From Legionella bononiensis (lineage in GTDB: Bacteria > Pseudomonadota > Gammaproteobacteria > Legionellales > Legionellaceae), in NCBI RefSeq assembly GCF_016786215.1, contig NZ_JADOBG010000022.1:310001-374000 (forward strand): 64,000 nt of DNA, given 5' to 3'. Positions 15,326-23,383 of this stretch are shown one piece after another. Position 1 is the stretch's first letter; each line of letters opens with the position of its first letter. Position numbers and translations under genes: made by a program. The notes below the pieces were generated by a model. It was not told the DNA's origin and searched no databases. It was given only the letters and a program-made list of their open reading frames with translations.

Positions 15326-18300
15326 TTAGCTCTTTAAGGATAATCCCGTGTTGTTGTGCTCACAGGCATTGATTAAGTCCGTCAGATTATTAATCCGTTT
15401 AACGTTCATCGCCTCTCTAAGAGGGGCTTTAAATTCCTCAATAAATTCAGAAATCAGAGATCCCAAACTGCCTTGATTTAAAGCCCCTATATCTTTAGTA
15501 GTCAAAGTATTGTTTCCACCTTTTAATAAATCCAGTAAGTGAGTAACCGCGGTACGCTTCTCTGTTCCGGTGTATTGGGGAAACAGGGATAGATGATACA
15601 TCTCCGGTTGTTTTGCTCGTTGCTTATGGTAGTGTTCCAATTGATATATAAGTTTGTCTACAGGATTTTGTTTATTCAGGGCATAAATTAATTGATTCAC
15701 TGTCCTAATCGGTTTATCTGATTTGAAATGCGATTGAATAGCCAGTTCATGTTCTGCAAGATAATTTTTGATTGTCTTGTGTAATCGCCCATCATTCAAA
15801 ACTGCTTTGTCAAAATTATTGATCAGGGATGCTGGATTTTTTAAAGCGTTAATAAAATGTTGCGTTGCATCCAATTTATCTTTTTTCGTGTATTGGAATA
15901 ATGGGATCAAATAACGAGTGTAATGTTCCTTTTCTCTTATTTTTGCATATTCTTCGACTATTTTGATTAATCCTGATAATGGGTTTGGCTTTTGTGAAGC
16001 AGGTTGGTCTTTACTCGGAAGGGGGGTATTGCCAGGTGGTTGTTCATCTGGTGTTTTATCCTGCTGTTTGTTCAATTCGTTTTGACGATGTTGTTCTTCC
16101 AGAGCCTTTTGACGTTGTTGATCTTCCAAAGCTTTTTGATGTTGTTGTTCTTCCAAAGCCTTTTGAGGTTGTTGCTCTTCCAAAGACTTTTGGCGTTGCA
16201 TCTGTGCTTCCAGTTTTTGTTGGCGTTGTTGTTGAGCCTCAATTTTTTTCTGGTGCAGTTGTTGTGCTTCAATCTTTAGTTGTCTTTTTTGTTGCGCTTC
16301 CAGATCTTTCTGCTGTTGTTGAAGAGCACTCTGCTCTTTTTGTTTTTGTTGCTCTTCGAGATTTTTATCAAAGGTACTCAGGGCATCAAAGGCTCTTTCC
16401 AGTTCATCTTGTTCATCGAAATAGGCAGGTACTAAATTATTAGTATCCATAATGTCTTTGAACTCCCGTATTTGATTCCGATTGACTTCATTTGATAGGA
16501 GTTCAATGGGTGAAATTCCTTTATTTCGATCAAAAAATTGTTCAATTTGAGGAATCAGATCTTCCATGGCAGTATTGGCTTTTTTGATGTCGTAATAGAG
16601 ATCAAAGCGATAAAATTGGCGTTTCAGATCGATGTGTTGCTCTTCCATCAGTTTTTGTAGAGACATGATGCTTTCTTGTATCGCTTTTTTTTGCTCTTTA
16701 AGAACAACATTTAAGGCCAGGTCGTTTTTAGAACTTAGGAGTGCATTGAGTTCATGGCGTGGATCGTTGTGAAGAGATTGTCGAGCTTCGGTTTCGAGAA
16801 CTTGAAATAGCTTACTGTCATGGCTTTTAAGTGTTGTTAATAAATCCTGGCTTAACCCATCAACAGTACGTCCTTTGAGAAAATGAACAATGAAAGGCCA
16901 CATCTCTAATTCTACGGCTTTAGCGAGTACCTGTTCTATTTTATAATGATCGAGAAGGACACTGATAATTAATGGTTTATTTAAATGAGCACTAAATAGA
17001 GAAACAATATCCTCATTCACTTCAAGTTCGTTTTGCGATCCGCTTTCCGAATTATTGTGTACCTGATCAAGTAATGAACCAAGAATAGTTTGATCATTTT
17101 CTTCCAAGGCTCTGAAAATCAGTTGATTTTTCATAGGCTGGGATAATCCTGGATCATCAGTCAGTTCATTGATGGAGTGAAACAGGCTGGAAAAAGGACG
17201 GTATTTGTTTTGAATTACAAATTCATAGAGGCGATTGAGCGCTCGTTTATAAATTAAATCGTATGCAGTATGGGCTGTGTTTGTTGATTCTTTTGTATCC
17301 ATACCAAACAATTTATCAAGCAGCTCGTGCAGTTCTTCTTTATCATCAAAATCGAGATTGGATTTTAGTAATTCATTCACTATATCTGGAGCCTGAGCCA
17401 TACAGGCTTGTTTGAATAATTCTTTTGTGTGTGTGGTGAATTGTTCCAGTTTCTGTAACTGTCTAAATAGGACCAGATCATTATTGGTAATGGCAAAATT
17501 GATAAACGCCGCAAAATATTCGTTGATATTATCCTGTTCCGTACTCTGATTCATTTTTTTATAAAAATATAAAACAGCTTCAGGGGTTCCATCGTGAAAC
17601 AAGGTATGCAGGAGTTCATTAGAATGTGTTCTAAAAAATTGTGCAAATTTGGGTTTTTGAAAAGCAGCTTCCAACAATCGGTCATTCGATTGTTTTATGG
17701 CAAGTGAAAATAATTGACGGGGTGACATCTCAGCGTCATATTTGATTAAGAGTAGATACCCCTCCTCATTTTTTTCTCGAATTGCCTCATAGAGTGGAGA
17801 GCCTTCGATTTTATATGCGGAATTGATATAGGGGGAAAGTAATTGAATCACCGGTTCATGATGTGCCCTGACAGCTTCTTTCAATAAACGGATATAAATC
17901 GTATGATCCATCGGTTTATTTTTCTGTAACAATAATGCCAGTAAATCAAACTCCTCTGATTCTGCCAGTTTTAAATAAATCTGCTTATTGGTTGATAGAT
18001 TGGGATAATGGCTCAGGAGAAATTCAACGGATTTATAGTTTTTATTTTGATGTGCTGTGACAAACAGATCATATATTTCATTTAATGACAAATGAACCTG
18101 GGAATTTAACTCTTCGGCAAAAGAAAAATAGTGATTTTCAATGGCATACATTAATATATTACATAAGGGCTGAATGAGTTGGCGTGCTTCTGTACGGAAT
18201 TTTTTATCAGCATACTCATCATCTTTTGTGGTTCGCTCAAATAATTTTTGTTCATACTTACTCAGTTCATCACGGATGAATTGATGCAATGGGGGTGACG

Positions 18301-20464
18301 AAAAATTTTCGCTAAACGCAGGAAGTGCCATAGCCAGTTTGATTGCATAAGGATAGAACTCAGCATTATTGCTATCTATAATTTCTTTTATGGTTTTTAA
18401 AGCCAAATCTGGAGCTTCTTTTGTAATATGCTCATACAGTTTTTTATTGTTATGTGTCACCGCAATCCATAATAAATCAGCCAATTGCAGATGATTTGCC
18501 GTCAAAGGTTGTTTATTTTGGGAATTATTTTTGTAGTTATTCCATGCTCTGATAATAAATTCATAGGTGCCCAGCTGAATCAATTCTGTAATTAATTGCT
18601 TGTTTGAGCGAGTAAAAAATTGAGCATAATCTATAGAGCTGGACAGTAAAGCCTCCAGTCGTTGATGATCATTTACCTTTAGAGCATTTTTGAGTTGTTC
18701 CACATGAAAATCAGTGGATACCTTAAATTTCTTCCGAGTAAAAAATTCGACCATTTCTTTATTACCGCATTCACAGGCAAATTTAAGTGCTTCAGTACCT
18801 GTATTGGCAGGAACTGAAGCGGGCCAATTTCGTTTAATCAAGTCATTTTCTTTGTAACTGATTAATACCTGCAGAGCAGTTAATTCCTGATTTTGTCTCA
18901 ACAGATCAATAGGCTCTTCAAGAGAGTGATCGTGTAATTTTGCGATGAATTCCTTCCATACAGATGTTGGATTACTGGCAATACTCAGTTCAAAAAATTC
19001 ATGGCGGTTGCGTTTTAACGATTCTGAAAATAGAGGGGGAGCTACAGTAAAACCTGATTGAATCAATTGCTGGAAATTTAAGAGAGAGGCTTTACTAATC
19101 AGCTTTTTATTGATTAAGGTACTATTTTCGGTTTTCGGAAGGCTTTCGCGAACCCCAAGCCAAAAACTTAATGCGCCGCGTTTATCATGGTTTGTCGCAG
19201 TACTGATTCCTGTGAGGATAACGGATTCAGATAGCACCGGGATTTCTTGAGTAAACGCTTTTAATAGTTCCGCATTCCCATTCTTTGTGAGCTGGATGAT
19301 GATTTTTGTTAAGATAGATTCAGAAATTGAATCCAATGGAATATCATAACTTTTATACAGTTTTAATACTTCCATGATACACACAGGATTACTTGATTGC
19401 GCGGCTCTAAGCAAGCTTAAGTTATGTTGTACCAGGGTTTTGAACGCTAATTTTTCAACAGGTGTCACTACATGCTTTTTTTGGTAGTCTTCGGACATTT
19501 GCTGAAACAGTTCGATATTACCTGCCCAGATTGCATAGTAGAGTAATGTTTGTTTATTGTTTTTATTGGAATTGGAGTAGAGCTGAAAAACCAGTTCATT
19601 ATTGCTTTCCATCTGCATTAAATAAGGGCATTCTTTTATTTCGATTTCACCTTGTTGCAGATGATATTCAACCGTTTGTCTGTCATTGATGTTCGTAGCA
19701 AAAAACAAGCTGTTATAATTCCAGTCCTTGTCTTTTATACCTATATCTCTTTGATAATCCGGTTTGCTTTTAAGGGACTCACGCAACAGTTTATTTTTAT
19801 CGGGGTACGTGGCGGGGGTTGTGTCGTTAGGATTCGCGTAGACGATTATTCCTAATCCCACATTACTGTTGTCCGGATAACCAAACTGTTGCGATAACTC
19901 ATTTATTGCCTCATCTGCCGTTATAAATCGCCGGGTATTGGTTGCCTGAGCATTGGGGTTTTCATCATTATCCTCATCGTAATTGGGATCATAGATTTCA
20001 TATTGATTATCTACAAAGGATAGTGCTATGGCATGATTATGGGAACGAATATAACAGGCTCTGCCTTCGTTACGCATTTGTTCGAGAAGATTGGACCACT
20101 TGGCAAAGCTTGCAACCAGGCCGATACTAAATTCCTTTTTAATGGGTTTACCATCTATAAAAACGGTATGTTCCATATCCCCTTGATAATACTGGCCTTT
20201 AGTGTAATTAAATCGATTAAATTCAATTTCAATTTCTCTAATAAACTTATCGATGTCGCTATTTTGACCAATTTGATATTCTTCGGGTAGATTGGCCAAT
20301 TGTTTTGATAATTCGAAAAACTCTCTTTTTTTTCCTTCCAAAGAGTATCGTACGTATAAGCTTGCTACACCACCACAAACTCCCCCTTTATTAAGTTTTA
20401 CGGGGGTATCGTTTTTGCTTAGAACTTTATTGACTGAGTCAATAATTTTAACTTGTAATGGCAT
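15326..20464 (-). CDS. Giant protein: YopT-like (C58) cysteine protease domain plus ankyrin-like repeats and Gln-rich coiled coil
   Basis: The product is 1712 residues. Residues 1-200 look like a C58 papain-fold domain: Cys30 in GGVCGGVASLYVRY, His144 in SHNHAIALSF and Asp159 in YEIYDPNYDED, giving the Cys/His/Asp order and spacing of YopT and AvrPphB. Residues of about 250-1330 are helix-turn-helix units resembling diverged ankyrin repeats (for example TEALKFACECGNKEMVEFF). Residues of about 1365-1480 are a Gln/Glu/Lys coiled coil of 10-14-residue repeats (QRQKALEEQ type). A Pro-rich linker follows, then two similar helical C-terminal segments. There is no signal peptide. GAGGTTGAT precedes the ATG. 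The domain mix (host-directed protease plus host-like repeats) makes translocation by Dot/Icm the likeliest fate. It stands alone. Confidence 0.75.
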   Translation of the reverse strand: MPLQVKIIDSVNKVLSKNDTPVKLNKGGVCGGVASLYVRYSLEGKKREFFELSKQLANLPEEYQIGQNSDIDKFIREIEIEFNRFNYTKGQYYQGDMEHTVFIDGKPIKKEFSIGLVASFAKWSNLLEQMRNEGRACYIRSHNHAIALSFVDNQYEIYDPNYDEDNDENPNAQATNTRRFITADEAINELSQQFGYPDNSNVGLGIIVYANPNDTTPATYPDKNKLLRESLKSKPDYQRDIGIKDKDWNYNSLFFATNINDRQTVEYHLQQGEIEIKECPYLMQMESNNELVFQLYSNSNKNNKQTLLYYAIWAGNIELFQQMSEDYQKKHVVTPVEKLAFKTLVQHNLSLLRAAQSSNPVCIMEVLKLYKSYDIPLDSISESILTKIIIQLTKNGNAELLKAFTQEIPVLSESVILTGISTATNHDKRGALSFWLGVRESLPKTENSTLINKKLISKASLLNFQQLIQSGFTVAPPLFSESLKRNRHEFFELSIASNPTSVWKEFIAKLHDHSLEEPIDLLRQNQELTALQVLISYKENDLIKRNWPASVPANTGTEALKFACECGNKEMVEFFTRKKFKVSTDFHVEQLKNALKVNDHQRLEALLSSSIDYAQFFTRSNKQLITELIQLGTYEFIIRAWNNYKNNSQNKQPLTANHLQLADLLWIAVTHNNKKLYEHITKEAPDLALKTIKEIIDSNNAEFYPYAIKLAMALPAFSENFSSPPLHQFIRDELSKYEQKLFERTTKDDEYADKKFRTEARQLIQPLCNILMYAIENHYFSFAEELNSQVHLSLNEIYDLFVTAHQNKNYKSVEFLLSHYPNLSTNKQIYLKLAESEEFDLLALLLQKNKPMDHTIYIRLLKEAVRAHHEPVIQLLSPYINSAYKIEGSPLYEAIREKNEEGYLLLIKYDAEMSPRQLFSLAIKQSNDRLLEAAFQKPKFAQFFRTHSNELLHTLFHDGTPEAVLYFYKKMNQSTEQDNINEYFAAFINFAITNNDLVLFRQLQKLEQFTTHTKELFKQACMAQAPDIVNELLKSNLDFDDKEELHELLDKLFGMDTKESTNTAHTAYDLIYKRALNRLYEFVIQNKYRPFSSLFHSINELTDDPGLSQPMKNQLIFRALEENDQTILGSLLDQVHNNSESGSQNELEVNEDIVSLFSAHLNKPLIISVLLDHYKIEQVLAKAVELEMWPFIVHFLKGRTVDGLSQDLLTTLKSHDSKLFQVLETEARQSLHNDPRHELNALLSSKNDLALNVVLKEQKKAIQESIMSLQKLMEEQHIDLKRQFYRFDLYYDIKKANTAMEDLIPQIEQFFDRNKGISPIELLSNEVNRNQIREFKDIMDTNNLVPAYFDEQDELERAFDALSTFDKNLEEQQKQKEQSALQQQQKDLEAQQKRQLKIEAQQLHQKKIEAQQQRQQKLEAQMQRQKSLEEQQPQKALEEQQHQKALEDQQRQKALEEQHRQNELNKQQDKTPDEQPPGNTPLPSKDQPASQKPNPLSGLIKIVEEYAKIREKEHYTRYLIPLFQYTKKDKLDATQHFINALKNPASLINNFDKAVLNDGRLHKTIKNYLAEHELAIQSHFKSDKPIRTVNQLIYALNKQNPVDKLIYQLEHYHKQRAKQPEMYHLSLFPQYTGTEKRTAVTHLLDLLKGGNNTLTTKDIGALNQGSLGSLISEFIEEFKAPLREAMNVKRINNLTDLINACEHNNTGLSLKS

Positions 20465-20513
20465 ATCAACCTCTAGGTAATATCATTCGATGGTGTAAGT
20501 GATAATGAATTAA

Positions 20514-20524
20514 ATTATAACACA
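20514..20524 (-). promoter_or_regulatory. Extended -10 promoter of the C58-ankyrin gene
   Basis: The minus strand reads TGTGTTATAAT, a perfect extended -10. It lies about 50 bases upstream of the ATG at 20464 and is the same 11-mer found before the 4979-5422 gene. Confidence 0.5.
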
Positions 20525-20656
20525 TTGTGCTTATTATGGTATCTCAATGGGTTGATTTGCGGTGTGTTTTAAGAGTAAATTAAGTAATTACTTGATTTAA
20601 TGTCTGGATATTCACTAACGTTATTCATCAGAAAATAATTAATAAGGATGGCTTGT

Positions 20657-21025
20657 ATGTTGGGTCTGTTTAATCAGGACAGTCAATGGAAGAAGGGCTT
20701 ACAGTTATTTAATTTGTTTTTGTTGAGCACCGCAACGTATAAGTTGCTCACAGATCCTGATGCACAAGTCTCTGCAGAAGGATTGGAAATAACGGTTCAT
20801 GCACTCAATTTTTTAAGCCTGAGAGAACACTCCAGTGTGCTGAGTGAGCTGCTCACTGTGGGCGTGAATCTTTTTAGTCTGGGCGCCTCTTATAGCCGCA
20901 TGACCTCAGAAACAACGCACACATCCCCATTAATCGATGCATTGGGAGTTGTTTCCACTGTACTGAATACGGGAGCTTTAATATCCGGATCGACAACTGC
21001 CTATCCTGAAAATCCCTCACCCTGA
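20657..21025 (+). CDS. Small hydrophobic hypothetical protein, paralogue of the next gene
   Basis: This is a 122-residue protein of unknown function. It shares a pattern with the product of 21236-21616: M-x-G-x-F-N at the start, W-x-x-G-x-Q-L-x-N, a TDP/TNP turn, THA or VHA at mid-length, G-x-N-L-F at about residue 72 and a final LN-x-G segment. Three amphipathic to hydrophobic helices are likely, with no signal peptide. I chose ATG 20657 over 20648 because AAGGA at 20645-20649 is well spaced for it and because MLGLFNQ then aligns with MFGFFNK of the paralogue. The C-terminal extension is Pro- and Ser-rich. Confidence 0.6.
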   Translation: MLGLFNQDSQWKKGLQLFNLFLLSTATYKLLTDPDAQVSAEGLEITVHALNFLSLREHSSVLSELLTVGVNLFSLGASYSRMTSETTHTSPLIDALGVVSTVLNTGALISGSTTAYPENPSP

Positions 21026-21235
21026 TCAAGGGCTCCTTGAATTAACTGATTTCTTTATATTTAAAATGAACACATTATCAAGACCTTCAATGGTACAACA
21101 TAGCTCACACTATTCTAAAAATTTCCTATCAGTATCATTTTTAATGAGCAATGTGGTGTAAATTTGGAAACCCTTGATTTATTATATGCTTAGTGGATAA
21201 AATTTTGTCATTTTAACACTACGGGGTAATTTAAT

Positions 21236-21616
21236 ATGTTTGGTTTTTTTAATAAGAGCTCATCCTGGACACAAGGGATGCAATTGTATAATGCAACAAT
21301 TATTTCTTTGGCTGCCTATTCCCTGGTGACTAATCCAGAAGGGAAGGTTGCTGAACTGAGTTTGGCTCTCGTTACTCATGCGTACAGTATGTATGGCTTG
21401 AATGTGACCAATGGATTTGAAACCAAACTAATGGGTATGGGGGCAAATTTGTTCAGGATGGGTGCTATTTATGCCGGCATAACCTCAGGTTGCTCTAATG
21501 CTTCATGGTCACTACAAGCGATGTGTGCCTGCGCGAATTTATTAAATATGGGAACCCTTTTTCTTGATGATAATACTGAAGACAATAGAGCCAAGTCTGC
21601 AAACAAGCTCAATTAA
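21236..21616 (+). CDS. Small hydrophobic hypothetical protein, paralogue of the preceding gene
   Basis: This 126-residue protein aligns with the 20657-21025 product along most of its length, so the pair arose by tandem duplication. Conserved points include WTQGMQLYN, AYSLVTNPEGKV, VTHAYSMYG, MGANLFRMGAIYAGITS and LLNMGTLFL. The several Met- and Gly-rich helices suggest membrane association or a helical bundle. Two Cys (CACANL) are not shared with the paralogue. The 210-bp gap before it contains no terminator, so the two may be co-transcribed. ACGGGG lies 11 bases before the ATG. No function can be given. Confidence 0.6.
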   Translation: MFGFFNKSSSWTQGMQLYNATIISLAAYSLVTNPEGKVAELSLALVTHAYSMYGLNVTNGFETKLMGMGANLFRMGAIYAGITSGCSNASWSLQAMCACANLLNMGTLFLDDNTEDNRAKSANKLN

Positions 21617-21621
21617 TAATA

Positions 21622-21692
21622 GGGCGTGTTAACAATTCCAATTTCGACGTCCCTCGACGTTGGGAATTATTTGATGAGTTGTCAATATACCC
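21622..21692. repeat. 71-bp inverted-repeat remnant (GGGTATATTGACAACTC ends)
   Basis: The left GGGCGTGTTAACAATTCC and the inverse of the right end, GGGTATATTGACAACTC, form imperfect ends around an AATTCC...GGAATT inner palindrome. The right half is nearly the same as 28012-28042, so it is a dispersed element. 21745-21970 holds AT-rich sequence with no supported gene. Confidence 0.4.
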
Positions 21693-21717
21693 TAACTGAT
21701 TTATTCATTTATTTAAT

Positions 21718-21744
21718 AAATCCTCTGGTTGTTTCAGAGGATTT
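21718..21744 (+). terminator. Hairpin after the paralogue pair
   Basis: AAATCCTCTG (21718-21727) and CAGAGGATTT (21735-21744) form a perfect 10-bp stem with a 7-base loop about 100 bp after the 21236-21616 gene. Only a short T-rich stretch follows. Confidence 0.5.
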
Positions 21745-21972
21745 CTTCCGGTACTCTCCTGTGAGATCTAGGTTACGATAAACCGCGGATGCACAAGAAA
21801 TAGCACTACATAAACGGACTTTAACAAGGCTAAGGAAGCAAACATTAGGACTCACGCTATAGCTGAAAAGAACGGTTTTAATGGATTACGCTGGTTTACC
21901 ATGTTATTGGTTGCGTTAATTTCGTTTCTTAAAATTGAAGATCATAAACTGTTGCATTAAATACAAATCGAG

Positions 21973-21997
21973 CTTAATCTGGGCACTATGCTATAAT
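21973..21997 (+). promoter_or_regulatory. Promoter of the 22030 gene with PmrA-like hexamer
   Basis: TATAAT at 21992-21997 lies 32 bases before the ATG. CTTAATCT at 21973-21980 overlaps the -35 region and resembles the PmrA half-site CTTAAT. The promoter call is reasonable. PmrA control is speculative. Confidence 0.4.
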
Positions 21998-22029
21998 ATT
22001 ACCACCATACATCGGAGTAGAAGTTCATC

Positions 22030-23199
22030 ATGCCAGCTGAAAACACAAAGATAGAAACTCGATTATTGGATTGTGCAAACAAAGGCCTGGTCAAAACAGT
22101 CAAAAGCTTTATGGACAGTTATTCAAAAGTTAAAGAAATCAGACCTGAAATGATAGATAAGGCTATTAAACAGGCTATATCTGCTGCACAGGGACACATG
22201 GCAAAGGGAGATGAAGAGACGGCAGAAAAATGTTGGGATGTGGTGAAGGTGCTTTGCAGCTCCAAGTGGAATAAACATCAACCCAGTCAGAACATGATGG
22301 ATACAGCATTGAAAGCCGCGACAGAGTCTTATCAGTATCATTTGGTGGATTCACTTTGTCATTTACGCGCTCCAGCCAAATCTCCCAGTACCACAGCACT
22401 GGATAAAGCTTTGGAACTCGCCACTGAGATGGGTTTACAATCAAAAAAATTCAAGGTTCTGAAGACCTTATGCACAATCGAAGATCCTACTCCTAAACCA
22501 GGCCAGGAAGCGGTGGATGAAGCATTTACCAATTTGGCTCAAGCCAGGAATTGGAAGACAGTTGAGTGGATGTGTTCCAAGATGCATCAAGACAACAAAC
22601 CCAGTCAAATGGCTGTGTCTTATGCATTACGTGTTGCGGCTGAGAATAAGGATTGGGGTGTTTTTCAATCTTTGTTTCATTATCAACAACCGGATTGGAG
22701 ATCGGCGGGTTTATTATTGCATCTGGCCGCGAAAACAGGAGCTATGGAAGGAGTTCAATTGTTAAGCCAATTAACAAGCGAAAATCAACCCAATGCAAGC
22801 AGATATAAAGAGTCAATTAAAGCAGCAAAAGACGCAGGACATCAGGATGTTGTCAGGTACCTCTCTTGTGATTTGATTTGCAAAAATAAAACTGCAGCAG
22901 ATCCTTTAGACAGGACAGTAGCTTTGCTTGATGATTATTTAACGCATACAAATCCCGTGAAAGGTTTTTTTAGCAATTCAGTAAAAGAAATCAGTATGAT
23001 TTTTCAGGATTTAAAAAGAGGTTCCAAGAATTTAATCAGTGATGAAGAACGAAGCGGGGCCGTTGTCAGTGCAGTGAACCGTTTAAAATCCATTTCGAGC
23101 ATTTCTAATGATTCAGCCTGGATTAGTCGTATACAGTATATTGAAGATCATAATCAGGATTTAAATGATCTGCATCTGGTTGAACTACCTAATCTGTGA
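22030..23199 (+). CDS. Hypothetical helical-repeat protein, effector candidate
   Basis: The 389-residue protein contains about five imperfect repeats of 35-40 residues between residues 60 and 270. Each has a Lys/Pro-Ser-Q-x-A/M turn followed by a helix (A-V-D-x-A-L-x-x-A) and a second helix with W-x-x-V-x-x-L-C. Examples are PSQNMMDTALKAATESYQ and PSQMAVSYALRVAAENKDW. The fold should be an ankyrin- or TPR-like solenoid. The C-terminal 110 residues are a separate helical segment (LLDDYLTHTNPVKGFF) of the type seen at the end of many Legionella effectors. No enzymatic motif or signal peptide was seen. GGAG is 12 bases before the ATG. A hairpin follows the stop. Confidence 0.6.
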   Translation: MPAENTKIETRLLDCANKGLVKTVKSFMDSYSKVKEIRPEMIDKAIKQAISAAQGHMAKGDEETAEKCWDVVKVLCSSKWNKHQPSQNMMDTALKAATESYQYHLVDSLCHLRAPAKSPSTTALDKALELATEMGLQSKKFKVLKTLCTIEDPTPKPGQEAVDEAFTNLAQARNWKTVEWMCSKMHQDNKPSQMAVSYALRVAAENKDWGVFQSLFHYQQPDWRSAGLLLHLAAKTGAMEGVQLLSQLTSENQPNASRYKESIKAAKDAGHQDVVRYLSCDLICKNKTAADPLDRTVALLDDYLTHTNPVKGFFSNSVKEISMIFQDLKRGSKNLISDEERSGAVVSAVNRLKSISSISNDSAWISRIQYIEDHNQDLNDLHLVELPNL

Positions 23200-23225
23200 T
23201 CTATCTTGATGTTGAATCTGCGCCT

Positions 23226-23255
23226 GATCTGATTGGATGAAGACCCAATTAGATC
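23226..23255 (+). terminator. Hairpin after the helical-repeat gene
   Basis: GATCTGATTGG pairs with CCAATTAGATC (one G-U pair) around an 8-base loop, about 27 bp after the stop codon. No U-run follows. Confidence 0.4.
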
Positions 23256-23383
23256 GTCGAAACATCATCATGATCAAATTAAGATTTTACAATTTAAAAT
23301 TTGTGCACTTAGATTGTTTGTGATCTATATTAATTAGTACAGGAATAATAATAATTTAAGATCACTACAATCAAGGAAATGCT

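Noticed and set aside
16004..16443. Hydrophobic plus-strand frames antisense to the Gln-rich coiled coil
   Set aside because: They are the mirror of a Gln/Glu repeat and so read as Leu/Phe/Val runs. The minus-strand gene is unambiguous.
21842..21960. Possible transposase remnant after the small paralogues
   Set aside because: Only a few codons in a row look protein-like, and no transposase motif could be seen.
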